From NCBI GenBank assembly GCA_964623815.1, contig CAZUVR010000009.1, positions 1 through 64,000 of the forward strand: a stretch of DNA of 64,000 bases, in the 5' to 3' direction. Numbering within the stretch: the stretch's first letter is position 1; each line of letters begins with the position of its first letter. Below, one piece after another: positions 9,049 to 17,553 of the stretch. Below the pieces are notes generated by a model. That model worked only from the letters and a program-made list of their open reading frames with translations. It ran no database searches and had not been told where the DNA came from. Made by a program: the position numbers and the translations under genes. The DNA is from Chroococcopsis sp964623815 (GTDB taxonomy: Bacteria > Cyanobacteriota > Cyanobacteriia > Cyanobacteriales > Microcystaceae).

Positions 9049-10755
9049 TTATTTATGATTAAAACAATTGGCAAATTCAGCAGAGGTTAAAAGCGGGTAA
9101 TATTTTTGAGTTAATTGGCTTAAATATTGAGATAACCACACCACTTGTGGGGGAGATAAATATGTCGATTCTAATAATTCGGTTTCATGATAGGCTTGAC
9201 GGATGGGGGCATCTAATAAGATACTGCCCTTTCCCATGACAATCACCCGTTCTGCATAATCCGGCATTAAATATAAATGATGGGTAATCACAATCACGGT
9301 TTTTCCCATCTTGTGCAGTTGGCGGGTAATTTCCAAGATAGCGCAGGCTCCAGCAAAATCCTGTCCCGTAGTTGGTTCGTCAAGGATGATAATATCAGGA
9401 TTCATCGCTAAGATAGCGGCGATGATGATTCTTGCACGTTCGCCTTTAGGTAACGAAAGTGGATGTGCTTCTCGATGTTGCCACAAATTCATCGCCTTTA
9501 AGCTTTGGGTTACTTGCTGATCGATTAAGTCAGAAGAATAATTAAGATAGCGTAAGGCAAAGGCAACTTCTTTGAGTACGGTAGAATTAAAAATTTGATT
9601 GTCCGGATTTTGAGCCACATAACCGATAAACCGGGCTAATTCACCAACAGATAAGGCGGTTGTGGGACGTTGACGAACTAAAACTTCTCCTCCGGTTGGT
9701 TGCAACAAGTTGAGAAAATGCTTAACTAAAGTGCTTTTTCCCGCGCCATTCTGACCAATTAATAGCACATATTCACCAGCATGAATATCTAGGGAAATAT
9801 TATTTAAGGCTTTCGTTCCGTCAGGATAGGTATGGGATAGATTTTGCACATTCAAAAGAGGAGGAGAGTTATTAGAAGGATTATTCGGTTTTATCTGCCA
9901 ATCAGTTGCCGTCTTGGTTTCAAGAAGTTGAAGCAGGGAGGCTTTTCCCTGTTCAAGGGTAACGGGAATAGAGTACTGAAATTGGGTTAATTGACCGAAC
10001 GCATCCGCTATTTGAGGGGAACGTAAGCAGTGTTGAGATAAATTTTTCAAGTCGCCATAAACTTCCTCGGGTGTTCCCACTCGGATTAATTCACCTCTGG
10101 ATAAAACGGCAATACGATGGGCATAGGTGGCCATTTCTTCAGCGGCATGGGAAATAACTATAACCGTTACCCCTAATTCTTGATTAAGCTTTCGGACGGT
10201 ATTAAAAACTTCTTGCGTGCCCACCGGATCAAGTTGGGAAGTGGGTTCGTCTAAAATTAATAAGTCAGGTTGTAAGGCTAAAGCTGCCGCGATCGATAAT
10301 CGTTGCTTTTGTCCTCCGGAGAGTTCAGAGGGTGATTTTTTTTCGTAACCTTTTAAACGAACGGCTTCTAAAACAGAGGGAATCCGAGCAATAATTTCTT
10401 GACGGGGTAGGCAGAGGTTTTCTAGGGCAAAAGCAATTTCATTTTCTACCGATGTTGCTGTTAATTGTATTTCTGGGTCTTCAAAGACCATAGCCACCCG
10501 TCGGGATAATTGATTAACGGGTGTTTCTAAGGTGTCCATTCCCGCCACTGTTGCCACCCCAAAGAAACGCCCGCCATAAAATTGCGGAATAATTCCATTA
10601 AAAATTAAAGAAAGTGTGGTTTTTCCTGCGCCTGTTGGCCCGATAATACCTAAAAATTCTCCTTTGTAAATAGTTAAATCAATATCTTTGAGAGCGAAGT
10701 CCGTCGAGTTGGGATAACAATAAGAAACTTTCTCTAAAATGGCTAATTTTTCCAT
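9049..10755 (-). CDS. ECF transporter fused double ATPase (EcfA-EcfA')
   Basis: Energy-coupling ATPase with two ABC domains in one chain (568 residues), as in YkoD-type proteins. The first half has Walker A GPTGAGKTT, signature LSGGQKQR and Walker B LLILDEPTS. The second has Walker A GQNGAGKST and Walker B IIILDEPTTG, but its signature is LSLPKGER in place of the usual LSGGQ-type motif, so the two composite ATP sites are unequal. It is in the middle of an operon: the S component gene ends 19 bases upstream and the T component starts about 46 bases downstream. Together these make a complete importer for a vitamin or metal ion; the substrate depends on the S component. Confidence 0.9.
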   Translation of the reverse strand: MEKLAILEKVSYCYPNSTDFALKDIDLTIYKGEFLGIIGPTGAGKTTLSLIFNGIIPQFYGGRFFGVATVAGMDTLETPVNQLSRRVAMVFEDPEIQLTATSVENEIAFALENLCLPRQEIIARIPSVLEAVRLKGYEKKSPSELSGGQKQRLSIAAALALQPDLLILDEPTSQLDPVGTQEVFNTVRKLNQELGVTVIVISHAAEEMATYAHRIAVLSRGELIRVGTPEEVYGDLKNLSQHCLRSPQIADAFGQLTQFQYSIPVTLEQGKASLLQLLETKTATDWQIKPNNPSNNSPPLLNVQNLSHTYPDGTKALNNISLDIHAGEYVLLIGQNGAGKSTLVKHFLNLLQPTGGEVLVRQRPTTALSVGELARFIGYVAQNPDNQIFNSTVLKEVAFALRYLNYSSDLIDQQVTQSLKAMNLWQHREAHPLSLPKGERARIIIAAILAMNPDIIILDEPTTGQDFAGACAILEITRQLHKMGKTVIVITHHLYLMPDYAERVIVMGKGSILLDAPIRQAYHETELLESTYLSPPQVVWLSQYLSQLTQKYYPLLTSAEFANCFNHK

Positions 10756-10774
10756 AAAATTGTTGTGTGAGGTT

Positions 10775-11578
10775 TTAGTAAATTGCTTCTGGCGGTTTAA
10801 CCATTCTAATCGCTCGCAAACCTAAGATTACTCCTGTCCCTATTACCGTTCCCCCAATTGCTCGCAGTAAATTTTCCACTGGCATAATCGGAATTAATGC
10901 CATCCAGACGGCTTGCGGCCAATTAAAAATATAATAGGAAATAACTACTATATTAAGATGGGCTATGCCGCTGACCATCCAAGTTCCGCAAAATAAGCCC
11001 AATACTAGCCATTTAATATCACGAGAACTTATCCAACGGCCAAACAGACGACGGGTGGGCAAGATAAATAAGAGTAATCCAGACCAATCAATGAATGAAC
11101 CCGCAAAGACAATATTTTTGTCTACCCCATTATTAGCGATCGCATGATGGGCATAAAGAATTAAACTAAGCCACGAGACCAAACTCACAATCACCCACCA
11201 ATAGGACTTATTCTGACTCTTACCCATTAATCCCGCTATAAAACTGGTTAACATAGCACCAAAAATCGATAAAAGGGGAATTCCCGCCGTATAAGGGGCT
11301 AGAAACACTCCTATCATTGCCCCGATACCGGCTGCCACCATACCAGCGACAGGGCCCAATAACCAACCCAAGAGAGGAAAAACCGCCTGACTCAGGGGCA
11401 TACTTCCCCCCGTTGAAAGAACGATCGAGAAGGGAATAAAAGATAAAGCCGTGACAACGGCCGAAAGCACGACAATATAAGCGGTTGGTGTGCCGTCAAT
11501 AGTCGCTCCTGATAATTTCTGAATCTGTCTCTCTTTTCCTTGGGGAATCCAAGTTTGAGTCGTATTGGTATTAGACAT
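10775..11578 (-). CDS. ECF transporter S component, substrate unknown
   Basis: Hydrophobic protein of 267 residues with about six predicted membrane helices and a soluble N-terminus of roughly 30 residues. The glycine-rich segments (FPLLGWLLGPVAGMVAAGIGAMIG) and its place at the head of an ATPase-permease operon identify it as a substrate-capture subunit. I cannot name the ligand: there is no riboswitch in the 98 bases upstream and no neighbouring pathway gene for biotin, thiamine or riboflavin. Corrin genes cobH and cbiET are about 3 kb away, which makes cobalt or a cobalamin precursor possible but unsupported. The C-terminal half is longer than in the 180-200 residue classical S components. 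Confidence 0.75.
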   Translation of the reverse strand: MSNTNTTQTWIPQGKERQIQKLSGATIDGTPTAYIVVLSAVVTALSFIPFSIVLSTGGSMPLSQAVFPLLGWLLGPVAGMVAAGIGAMIGVFLAPYTAGIPLLSIFGAMLTSFIAGLMGKSQNKSYWWVIVSLVSWLSLILYAHHAIANNGVDKNIVFAGSFIDWSGLLLFILPTRRLFGRWISSRDIKWLVLGLFCGTWMVSGIAHLNIVVISYYIFNWPQAVWMALIPIMPVENLLRAIGGTVIGTGVILGLRAIRMVKPPEAIY

Positions 11579-11676
11579 ACTCGTTGTGATTTACTATTTG
11601 TTTTATCATTGCTTAAATTAAAAATAACATTTAGTGATAAGATCAGGAAGTTTTTGGAAAAAATTGATAATTTCTT

Positions 11677-12423
11677 ATGTCTACTTTCCCGATCCCCTCT
11701 TTTTTAGCTCCGTACTGGCAAAATTCTTTTTATTTAAAAGAACATCTTCAGGATTTTTTAAAACTTGACTCGCAGACTTTAGAAAACCTTCTAAAAACGG
11801 GTAAAGAAGAATTAGCTAAACTCGGATGTGAGAACTTTACTTGGGAAAAGGTGACGGATTTTTATGCTCATGAAGTGAGAGATTTATATTTATTTGATCT
11901 AGCCTACTGGCACATCAATAGTCAAGCTTATATCAATGATAACTTACGTTTAATTGCCGATAATGCTAAGGGTATTGTTTTAGATTTTGGAGGAGGGATA
12001 GGGACTCACGCCCTCGCTGCCGCTCATTGTCCTGAAGTGAAGAAAGTTGTTTATTGTGAGATAAATCCCAGAAATATTGCTTTTGTAAGGCATCGGGTAA
12101 ATCAGATGCAACTTGAAGATAAAGTAATATTTTGTTCAAAAGTACCTGACGAAGAACAATTTGATACTATTATGTCTTTTGATGTTATGGAACATTTATT
12201 AAAGCCCCATCATCAATTATTACAATTTCATAAAAAATTATCTTCCGAAGGTAGGATGATCATCAACTGGTATTTTTCTAAAGGGGTTAATCAAGAATTT
12301 CCTTTTCATCTTGATGATCATCAAGTAATTGATGAATTTTTTATGACTCTTCAATATAACTTTCTAGAAGTATTTCACCCTTATCACATTACCACTCGTT
12401 GTTATCGTAAATTAATACGTTGA
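11677..12423 (+). CDS. Class I SAM-dependent methyltransferase, substrate unknown
   Basis: Soluble methyltransferase of 248 residues. Motif I is GIVLDFGGGIGTHALAAA (about 97-115), followed by an acidic residue after the second strand (VVYCEINPRN) and motif IV-like FDTIMSFDVMEHL, a hallmark of class I Rossmann methyltransferases. The first 90 residues are a family-specific helical cap. It is divergently oriented to the ECF importer, from which it is separated by 98 bases, and shares its A+T-rich base composition; the two could have arrived together. The substrate cannot be predicted. Confidence 0.8.
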   Translation: MSTFPIPSFLAPYWQNSFYLKEHLQDFLKLDSQTLENLLKTGKEELAKLGCENFTWEKVTDFYAHEVRDLYLFDLAYWHINSQAYINDNLRLIADNAKGIVLDFGGGIGTHALAAAHCPEVKKVVYCEINPRNIAFVRHRVNQMQLEDKVIFCSKVPDEEQFDTIMSFDVMEHLLKPHHQLLQFHKKLSSEGRMIINWYFSKGVNQEFPFHLDDHQVIDEFFMTLQYNFLEVFHPYHITTRCYRKLIR

Positions 12424-12447
12424 TATTACCGGCTTCCATAGAATCCT

Positions 12448-13683
12448 CTAAACTCCAGTTAAGAAATAGCCTACTAAATATAAGGAGCCGCACAATACTA
12501 TTATTCTATCGGGAGACGGGTTATCTTCAATAGCCATTTTTAAACCAGTAAATACATCGGGGTAGATTTCGTTCGATTTTAAATCCGGGCAGCAATTACC
12601 CGCTAAACTGGCAAGGGCATTAGTATCAGCGCTACTATGATCCGGTACGGGTACTAAATATAAGGATTCGCCCGGGCGCAATAAAGCTTTAAATATTTTC
12701 TCGTGGTCTTTAGTCGATAACATCCCCATCACCCAGACGGGAGACTTATCGAGAGAATCTACATACTGACGTAATCCCCGCGCCGCCGCCTCATTATGTG
12801 CGCCGTCTATCAGTAGAGAGCGCTCGCAGAACTTAACCCATTGTAATCGCCCCCGCCAGCGAGTTTTCTCCATACCGTCAATTAGAGAGCGATCGTCTAT
12901 CTGCCATCCTTTCTCGCGTAAAATCTTAATAGCGGCGATAGCGAGGGCGGAATTCATCAATTGAAAATCTCCTGCTAAAGGTAAAGGATAATCAATTCCT
13001 TCATAATGCCCCCATCCTTCTTTTATCTTTTGCGCCGGTTTCACCCAAATGACGGGGCAATCTAACAATTGGGCTTTTTCCTCCATTACCGCCATGGCCT
13101 CGGGGGGTAACTCACCAATCACCCCCGGGCAATGAGCTTTTAAAATACCAGCTTTTTCCCGGGCAATATCGGCGATAGTCGGGCCTAGATTCTGCCAGTG
13201 TTCGAGACTGATAGAAGTAATTACGCTTACCAGAGGTTCCGGACATACGTTAGTAGCGTCCAATCTGCCCCCTAAGCCCACTTCCATTACAGCGATGTCT
13301 ACGCCGTTACGGGCGAAATATAACCAGGCTGCGGCGGTGATTACTTCAAATTGCGTCGGGCTTTCTCGCTCTTTATCGATAACCGATTCTATATATTTTA
13401 AAAGTTCTGCCAATTCCTCATAATCGATCGCCTCATTATTAATAGAAATACGCTCCGTCCAATCGATAAGATGGGGTGAAATATAACGCCCGACTTTATA
13501 ACCCGCTGACCTTAGTATAGACGATAAATAAGCGCATACCGAACCCTTCCCGTTAGTTCCGGTAACGTGGATGATGGGTACTTGTAAATGAGGATTGCCT
13601 AGAATAGAGAGAAGATGATTAATTCTATCCAGTCCTAAATTAACGCCAAATCTTTGATATGGTCTTAATAATTCATCGATCAT
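12448..13683 (-). CDS. folC: Folylpolyglutamate synthase/dihydrofolate synthase
   Basis: Cytoplasmic Mur-ligase-type enzyme (411 residues) that adds glutamate to dihydropteroate and to folates. It shows the ATP-binding loop HVTGTNGKGSVCAYL (about 39-53), the substrate region GRYISPHL and the central-domain motif MEVGLGGRLDATN. The C-terminal ligase domain includes LLIDGAHNEAAARGL. It is the last gene of an operon whose members each overlap by four bases (cobH, cbiET, glycosyltransferase, folC), so it is probably translationally coupled to the glycosyltransferase before it. Confidence 0.93.
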   Translation of the reverse strand: MIDELLRPYQRFGVNLGLDRINHLLSILGNPHLQVPIIHVTGTNGKGSVCAYLSSILRSAGYKVGRYISPHLIDWTERISINNEAIDYEELAELLKYIESVIDKERESPTQFEVITAAAWLYFARNGVDIAVMEVGLGGRLDATNVCPEPLVSVITSISLEHWQNLGPTIADIAREKAGILKAHCPGVIGELPPEAMAVMEEKAQLLDCPVIWVKPAQKIKEGWGHYEGIDYPLPLAGDFQLMNSALAIAAIKILREKGWQIDDRSLIDGMEKTRWRGRLQWVKFCERSLLIDGAHNEAAARGLRQYVDSLDKSPVWVMGMLSTKDHEKIFKALLRPGESLYLVPVPDHSSADTNALASLAGNCCPDLKSNEIYPDVFTGLKMAIEDNPSPDRIIVLCGSLYLVGYFLTGV

Positions 13684-14351
13684 TTTTTATATAAATTCGC
13701 TAACTGTTGGGGGGGAATTTTTAAATAGTAGCCGAGGATAATTAATTGATTGATAAGAGTGGTTCTGACAACACCTAATTTTTGCCAGCGTCGGGCTGAT
13801 GTGATTACGGGAGATGGGACGATGGCAATGTTTCCCCGCGCTTTTAAACGTTGAATGAGATCGAAATCTTCCATTATGGGCAGGGGGGCGAAACCATCGA
13901 TCGCTCTGAACACCCTCCGTTTCAGGAAAATACCTTGATCACCATAGGGAAGCTGTAATAAACGCGATCTTAATTTTACCATCCTCTCCACCCAGCGTAA
14001 TCGTCCATCTTCACCATCTATCCCCAGTTCAAAAGCCCCAGCGATTACATCGGATTGGCACAGAGTTTGTTGAATTCGCTCTGGAAAATCCGGGGGTAAA
14101 ATCGTATCGGCGTGAAGGAATAATAATATCTCTCCAACCGATTGCTCCGCGCCCCAATTCATCTGAAATGCTCGTCCCTTACGGGGAGAAGTTAAGATTT
14201 TAACGGGAAAACTGCGGGCTAACTCTAGAGTATTATCTTCGCTACCGCCATCAACCAGGATAATTTCTAATTCGGGATTGAAGGGAAATTGTCCCAAAGT
14301 CTTTTCGATTATCGCCTCCTCATTAAAAACGGGAATGATTACACTAATCAT
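13680..14351 (-). CDS. Family 2 glycosyltransferase, arsenosugar-type (TIGR04283-like)
   Basis: GT-A fold glycosyltransferase of 223 residues with the N-terminal signature SVIIPVFNEE, a DGGSEDNT nucleotide-sugar loop and the metal-binding FLHADT. The sequence, especially GDQGIFLKRRVF and IMEDFDL, matches a family that databases name after arsenosugar biosynthesis. No arsM or other arsenic gene is near, so the substrate stays open. It overlaps cbiET by four bases upstream and folC by four bases downstream, which suggests co-translation. It has no membrane segment. Confidence 0.85.
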   Translation of the reverse strand: MISVIIPVFNEEAIIEKTLGQFPFNPELEIILVDGGSEDNTLELARSFPVKILTSPRKGRAFQMNWGAEQSVGEILLFLHADTILPPDFPERIQQTLCQSDVIAGAFELGIDGEDGRLRWVERMVKLRSRLLQLPYGDQGIFLKRRVFRAIDGFAPLPIMEDFDLIQRLKARGNIAIVPSPVITSARRWQKLGVVRTTLINQLIILGYYLKIPPQQLANLYKK

Positions 14352-15595
14352 GGCTTATTAGCAGTAACTAAAGTAACTGGATTGAGGGGAGACAGACGGG
14401 TATACTGCCCCACCGGTAGAGAGCGGGTAATTTGTATCTGTGTTACCCCATAACGCCATCGATGGGTTTTTAACCAATCCAGACAGATAATTTGATGTTC
14501 GAGAGTTGCTAGAGCGATAACGATCGTTCCCCCAGGTTGTAAATTATCCTGACAAGTATGGAGAATAGTCTCTAAATTCCCACTACTACCACCGATAAAT
14601 ACACGATGGGGCAGGGGTAAATTCTCTAAGATTTGCGGTGCTTGCCCGTGAATAGGAGTAACATTAGTCGCTCCGAGTAGCTCACAGTTTTTTTGAATTA
14701 AACTAACCCCCATCGCCGTTTTTTCTATGGCGTAAATTTGAGAAGTGGGGCATAATCTCCCTATTTCTATCGATACCGAACCCGTACCCGCTCCTATGTC
14801 CCAAATAATTTGACCCGGGGATAAAGCTAATTGACCTAATATGGCGACTCTAATTTCTTTTTTGGTCATCAATCCCGGTTGGTCATCGAAGCTGTAGAAT
14901 GCGTTATCTGGTAATCCTATTAATGGTAAATCTATAGTATTTATTATGCTTTTTCTTCTTAACATAATTACGATATTTAAAGATGAAAATTTAACTTCAC
15001 TTTCTGCTAAAATTCGTAATTTTTCATAAGTAATAGCGATAATTTTTTCTTGAGTAGATCCTAAATTTTCGCAAATATAAAAATCGTAAGTGACAGGTAG
15101 GGATAAACTCAAATAAAAGCGAGCGATCGCATTTGGATCATTTTCTCCATCAGTCAGAATCGCAATTTTTTCAACTCCTTTAACTAATACATCTTTTAAA
15201 ACGTCTAAATTTCGCCCATGTACGCTAATAAATACAGCATCATTCCAGGGCTGCTTAATCCTATTAAAAGCTAATTGTACAGAACTGATATGAGGATGAA
15301 AATACAAATTATCAGCAGGAAATTTTTCTAATAACAGTCGCCCTAGACCAAAAAATAGGGGATCTCCAGTAACTAAAATAGTGATGGATTTTTCTGAATT
15401 GAAATGCTCACTAATTATAGAAAAACTAGATAAGAAATCTCCGAGAATAATTTTGAATCCCTCGTGATCGGGAAAATAATTTAAAACTCTTTCACCGCCC
15501 ACTAAAACATCAGAATAATTAATAATATTTTGTAGATTTCGAGAAAGCCCTTCTCTACCCTCTAAGCCAATCCCCACTACTTGTATTTGCTTCAT
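14348..15595 (-). CDS. cbiET: Bifunctional precorrin-6Y/7 C5,15-methyltransferase (decarboxylating)
   Basis: Two-domain enzyme of the corrin ring pathway (415 residues), equivalent to CobL. The N-terminal CbiE part (about 1-205) is a tetrapyrrole methylase, starting VVGIGLEGREGL and including the TGDPLFFGLGRLL motif. The C-terminal CbiT part (about 235-415) has the SAM motif IWDIGAGTGSVSIEI. Together they methylate C5 and C15 and remove the C12 acetate carboxyl. It overlaps cobH by four bases, and the next corrin enzyme in the pathway order is precisely CobH, so this is a functional pair. Confidence 0.93.
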   Translation of the reverse strand: MKQIQVVGIGLEGREGLSRNLQNIINYSDVLVGGERVLNYFPDHEGFKIILGDFLSSFSIISEHFNSEKSITILVTGDPLFFGLGRLLLEKFPADNLYFHPHISSVQLAFNRIKQPWNDAVFISVHGRNLDVLKDVLVKGVEKIAILTDGENDPNAIARFYLSLSLPVTYDFYICENLGSTQEKIIAITYEKLRILAESEVKFSSLNIVIMLRRKSIINTIDLPLIGLPDNAFYSFDDQPGLMTKKEIRVAILGQLALSPGQIIWDIGAGTGSVSIEIGRLCPTSQIYAIEKTAMGVSLIQKNCELLGATNVTPIHGQAPQILENLPLPHRVFIGGSSGNLETILHTCQDNLQPGGTIVIALATLEHQIICLDWLKTHRWRYGVTQIQITRSLPVGQYTRLSPLNPVTLVTANKP

Positions 15596-16218
15596 TCCTG
15601 CAACGCTTGCGACTTTTCCCAGGCTAGAACTATTAAAGCATTAACGATCGCTGCGGCCACTGTGGAACCGCCCTTCCTGCCTTCTATGAGCATTTGAGGC
15701 ACCCGCAGACGGGTTAAGGCTTCCTTTGACTCTACCACAGACACGAACCCCACCGGCACGCCGATAACCAGGGCGGGCTTAACTGGTGAGAGCGTTATCT
15801 GTTGGGAGAGAGCCAGTAGGGCGGTAGGAGCGTTGCCTATGACATAGATAGCACTAGGATGGTGGGCGAAACAGCGTAGTAATCCTGTTTCCGTGAGGGT
15901 TTTACCTTCAGCGGCGACGTTAACTTGTTCTACGGCGCTGATAATAGGATTGCCGAAGGTTTTAGCAACTAAATTTTTGATACCCTGTTTCACCATCGTC
16001 ACATCGGTAATAATCAGCCCGCCCTCGATCAGTGCTTCTATCCCCGCGTCGATGGCGTTATGGTCGTGACGGAAGAGGTGAAGATATTCAAAATCGGCAG
16101 TAGTATGGATGATACGGCGAATTATAGAATATTCTGAAGGACTGAAACTATGGGGGCCGATCTCACGATCGATGATCCGAAAGCTTTCTTCTAAAATGGG
16201 GTGATTGAGAGAAGTCAT
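15592..16218 (-). CDS. cobH: Precorrin-8X methylmutase
   Basis: Enzyme of cobalamin biosynthesis (208 residues) that moves the C11 methyl group to C12 in precorrin-8X. The catalytic histidine is in RRIIHTTADFEY (H38), and the C-terminal glycine-rich signature GRKGGSTVAAAIVNAL is present. It heads a four-gene operon and its stop overlaps the start of cbiET (ATGA). Whether it acts on the cobalt-containing (CbiC) or cobalt-free (CobH) substrate cannot be told from this window. The 87 bases to the divergent gene upstream should hold the promoter. Confidence 0.93.
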   Translation of the reverse strand: MTSLNHPILEESFRIIDREIGPHSFSPSEYSIIRRIIHTTADFEYLHLFRHDHNAIDAGIEALIEGGLIITDVTMVKQGIKNLVAKTFGNPIISAVEQVNVAAEGKTLTETGLLRCFAHHPSAIYVIGNAPTALLALSQQITLSPVKPALVIGVPVGFVSVVESKEALTRLRVPQMLIEGRKGGSTVAAAIVNALIVLAWEKSQALQE

Positions 16219-16305
16219 TAACAGAGTCCGAAAAGCCTACCATAGAGCATAGTACGCTAAAATGCCTAGCAAGGCGCGTGATCGATAGGAGAAGATCAAC
16301 AACAG

Positions 16306-16734
16306 ATGAGATTAACCGAATTACCCCCAGACGATGCCGCCAATAGATGGCGTTATCTTTTAGATAGATTTGTGGAAGAAAATCAAGCAGATTTAGCCGC
16401 TCTGGCTTGGGCTTTAAAATTAGAGTGGGGTGAAACTAAAGATGTTCTCGGTATCGATATAAAGCCTACCCCTCATTTCGTCCGGTGTTCGAGAGAGGCC
16501 ATCGAAACTTTAAATCGTAATGTGGGGCGCAAGATTCAAGAAATACTCGGGATTATTGATGGTTATAAGCCGGAAAAAGAAGTAGTTATCATCGGTATAG
16601 GTGAGGGGCAGATTAAATTAATCTACTTTGAACCGGATTTATTTCCCCCTCAATGTTATGAAAAACTCAATCCCGATATAGATAAGTTGATCCCCTCATT
16701 AGAAGAAAAGGCTGGTCAAATTTTTAACTCGTAA
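16306..16734 (+). CDS. Conserved hypothetical protein
   Basis: Soluble 142-residue protein that I cannot assign to a named family. It begins with a helical segment (RWRYLLDRFVEENQADLAALAWAL), has a central helix rich in charged residues and ends with a short beta-rich stretch (VVIIGIGEGQIKLIYF) and another helix. It has no cysteines in paired motifs other than isolated ones and no membrane segment. It is divergent from the cobH operon and convergent with the glutathione transferase gene, so it is a single-gene unit. Codon use looks like the surroundings. Confidence 0.7.
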   Translation: MRLTELPPDDAANRWRYLLDRFVEENQADLAALAWALKLEWGETKDVLGIDIKPTPHFVRCSREAIETLNRNVGRKIQEILGIIDGYKPEKEVVIIGIGEGQIKLIYFEPDLFPPQCYEKLNPDIDKLIPSLEEKAGQIFNS

Positions 16735-16765
16735 ACTTTGCTAATACATGGCACTAGCCACTCTT

Positions 16766-17458
16766 TTAAGTTCGATCGCTACTCTGCCCGAATAAGATCT
16801 TTCTACTTTCCTCGGTTACGGTGGGAGTGTTACTGTAAGGTGCGCCTTTCTCGTAAGCTCTGATTACTGCTGGCCGCGCCGCAATAGTGTTAAACCACCG
16901 CTCTAGATTAGGGAAGTCGCTTAATTTCTGTCCCTGTCTCTCGTGGGGCACGATCCAGGGATAACAGGCTATATCGGCGATCGAATATTCTCCCGCCAGA
17001 TACTCCATTCCATCGAGACGACGATTTAAAACTCCGTAGAGTCGATTCGTCTCCTTGACGTAACGATCGATCGCGTAGGAGATTTTTTCTGGAGCGTACT
17101 GGCTGAAGTGATGATTCTGGCCCGCCATCGGCCCCAAACCACCCATCTGCCAGAATAACCACTCTAAAACCGTTTTCCTACCCCGAATACTATCGGGGAT
17201 TAAGTGCCTGGTTTTCTCCGCTAGATAGAGTAATATGGACCCGGATTCAAACAAAGAAATCGCCTCGCCGCCGTCGGAGGGGTTGCGATCGATTATGGCG
17301 GGCATTCTATTATTAGGTGCTATCTTGAGAAAATCCGGGTTAAATTGTTCTCCTTTAGCGATATTAACTGGGAAGATTTCATAATCTAACCCGACTTCTT
17401 CTAAAAAGATAGTGATTTTATGCCCGTTAGGAGTGGGCCAGTAATAAAGCTCGATCAT
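16766..17458 (-). CDS. Glutathione S-transferase family protein (YghU/YfcG-like)
   Basis: Cytoplasmic glutathione-dependent enzyme (230 residues): thioredoxin-like N-terminal domain starting YYWPTPNGHKI, with NNRMPAI and FESGSILLYLAEK as the glutathione-binding loop, then an all-helical C-terminal domain with SIADIACYPW. The TPNG(H/K)K start and FESGSIL motif point to the Nu-class bacterial transferases, some of which reduce disulfides. Its ATG overlaps the stop codon of a 32-residue membrane protein gene, which in turn overlaps rsmH, so all three are probably made from one message. Confidence 0.88.
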   Translation of the reverse strand: MIELYYWPTPNGHKITIFLEEVGLDYEIFPVNIAKGEQFNPDFLKIAPNNRMPAIIDRNPSDGGEAISLFESGSILLYLAEKTRHLIPDSIRGRKTVLEWLFWQMGGLGPMAGQNHHFSQYAPEKISYAIDRYVKETNRLYGVLNRRLDGMEYLAGEYSIADIACYPWIVPHERQGQKLSDFPNLERWFNTIAARPAVIRAYEKGAPYSNTPTVTEESRKILFGQSSDRT

Positions 17459-17553
17459 GATTTATCATTCATCTCCTTAACGCCACTTAATAACATCCAT
17501 AATCCGGCGACGACGATGAAAATCGCCACCCCGCCTAAAATTCCGTCCATCAT
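17455..17553 (-). CDS. Putative 32-residue single-span membrane protein
   Basis: Short reading frame between rsmH and the glutathione transferase gene. The peptide starts MMDGILGGVAIFIVVAGLWM, continues with LLSGVKEM and ends with a charged tail (NDKS). It is one hydrophobic helix of about 18-20 residues with a basic/acidic C-terminal end. The stop of rsmH overlaps its ATG (ATGA), and its own TGA overlaps the ATG of the next gene (ATGA again). Such exact stop-start coupling on both sides argues that it is translated. It is not one of the small photosystem or cytochrome b6f subunits that I can recall (PetG, PetN, PetM, PsbX, PsaM). Function unknown. Confidence 0.62.
   Translation of the reverse strand: MMDGILGGVAIFIVVAGLWMLLSGVKEMNDKS

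Noticed and set aside
8995..9074. Longer N-terminus of the ECF T component from a TTG at 9074
   Set aside because: The added stretch matches a low-complexity repeat seen elsewhere and would overlap the ATPase gene; the ATG at 9002 is preferred.
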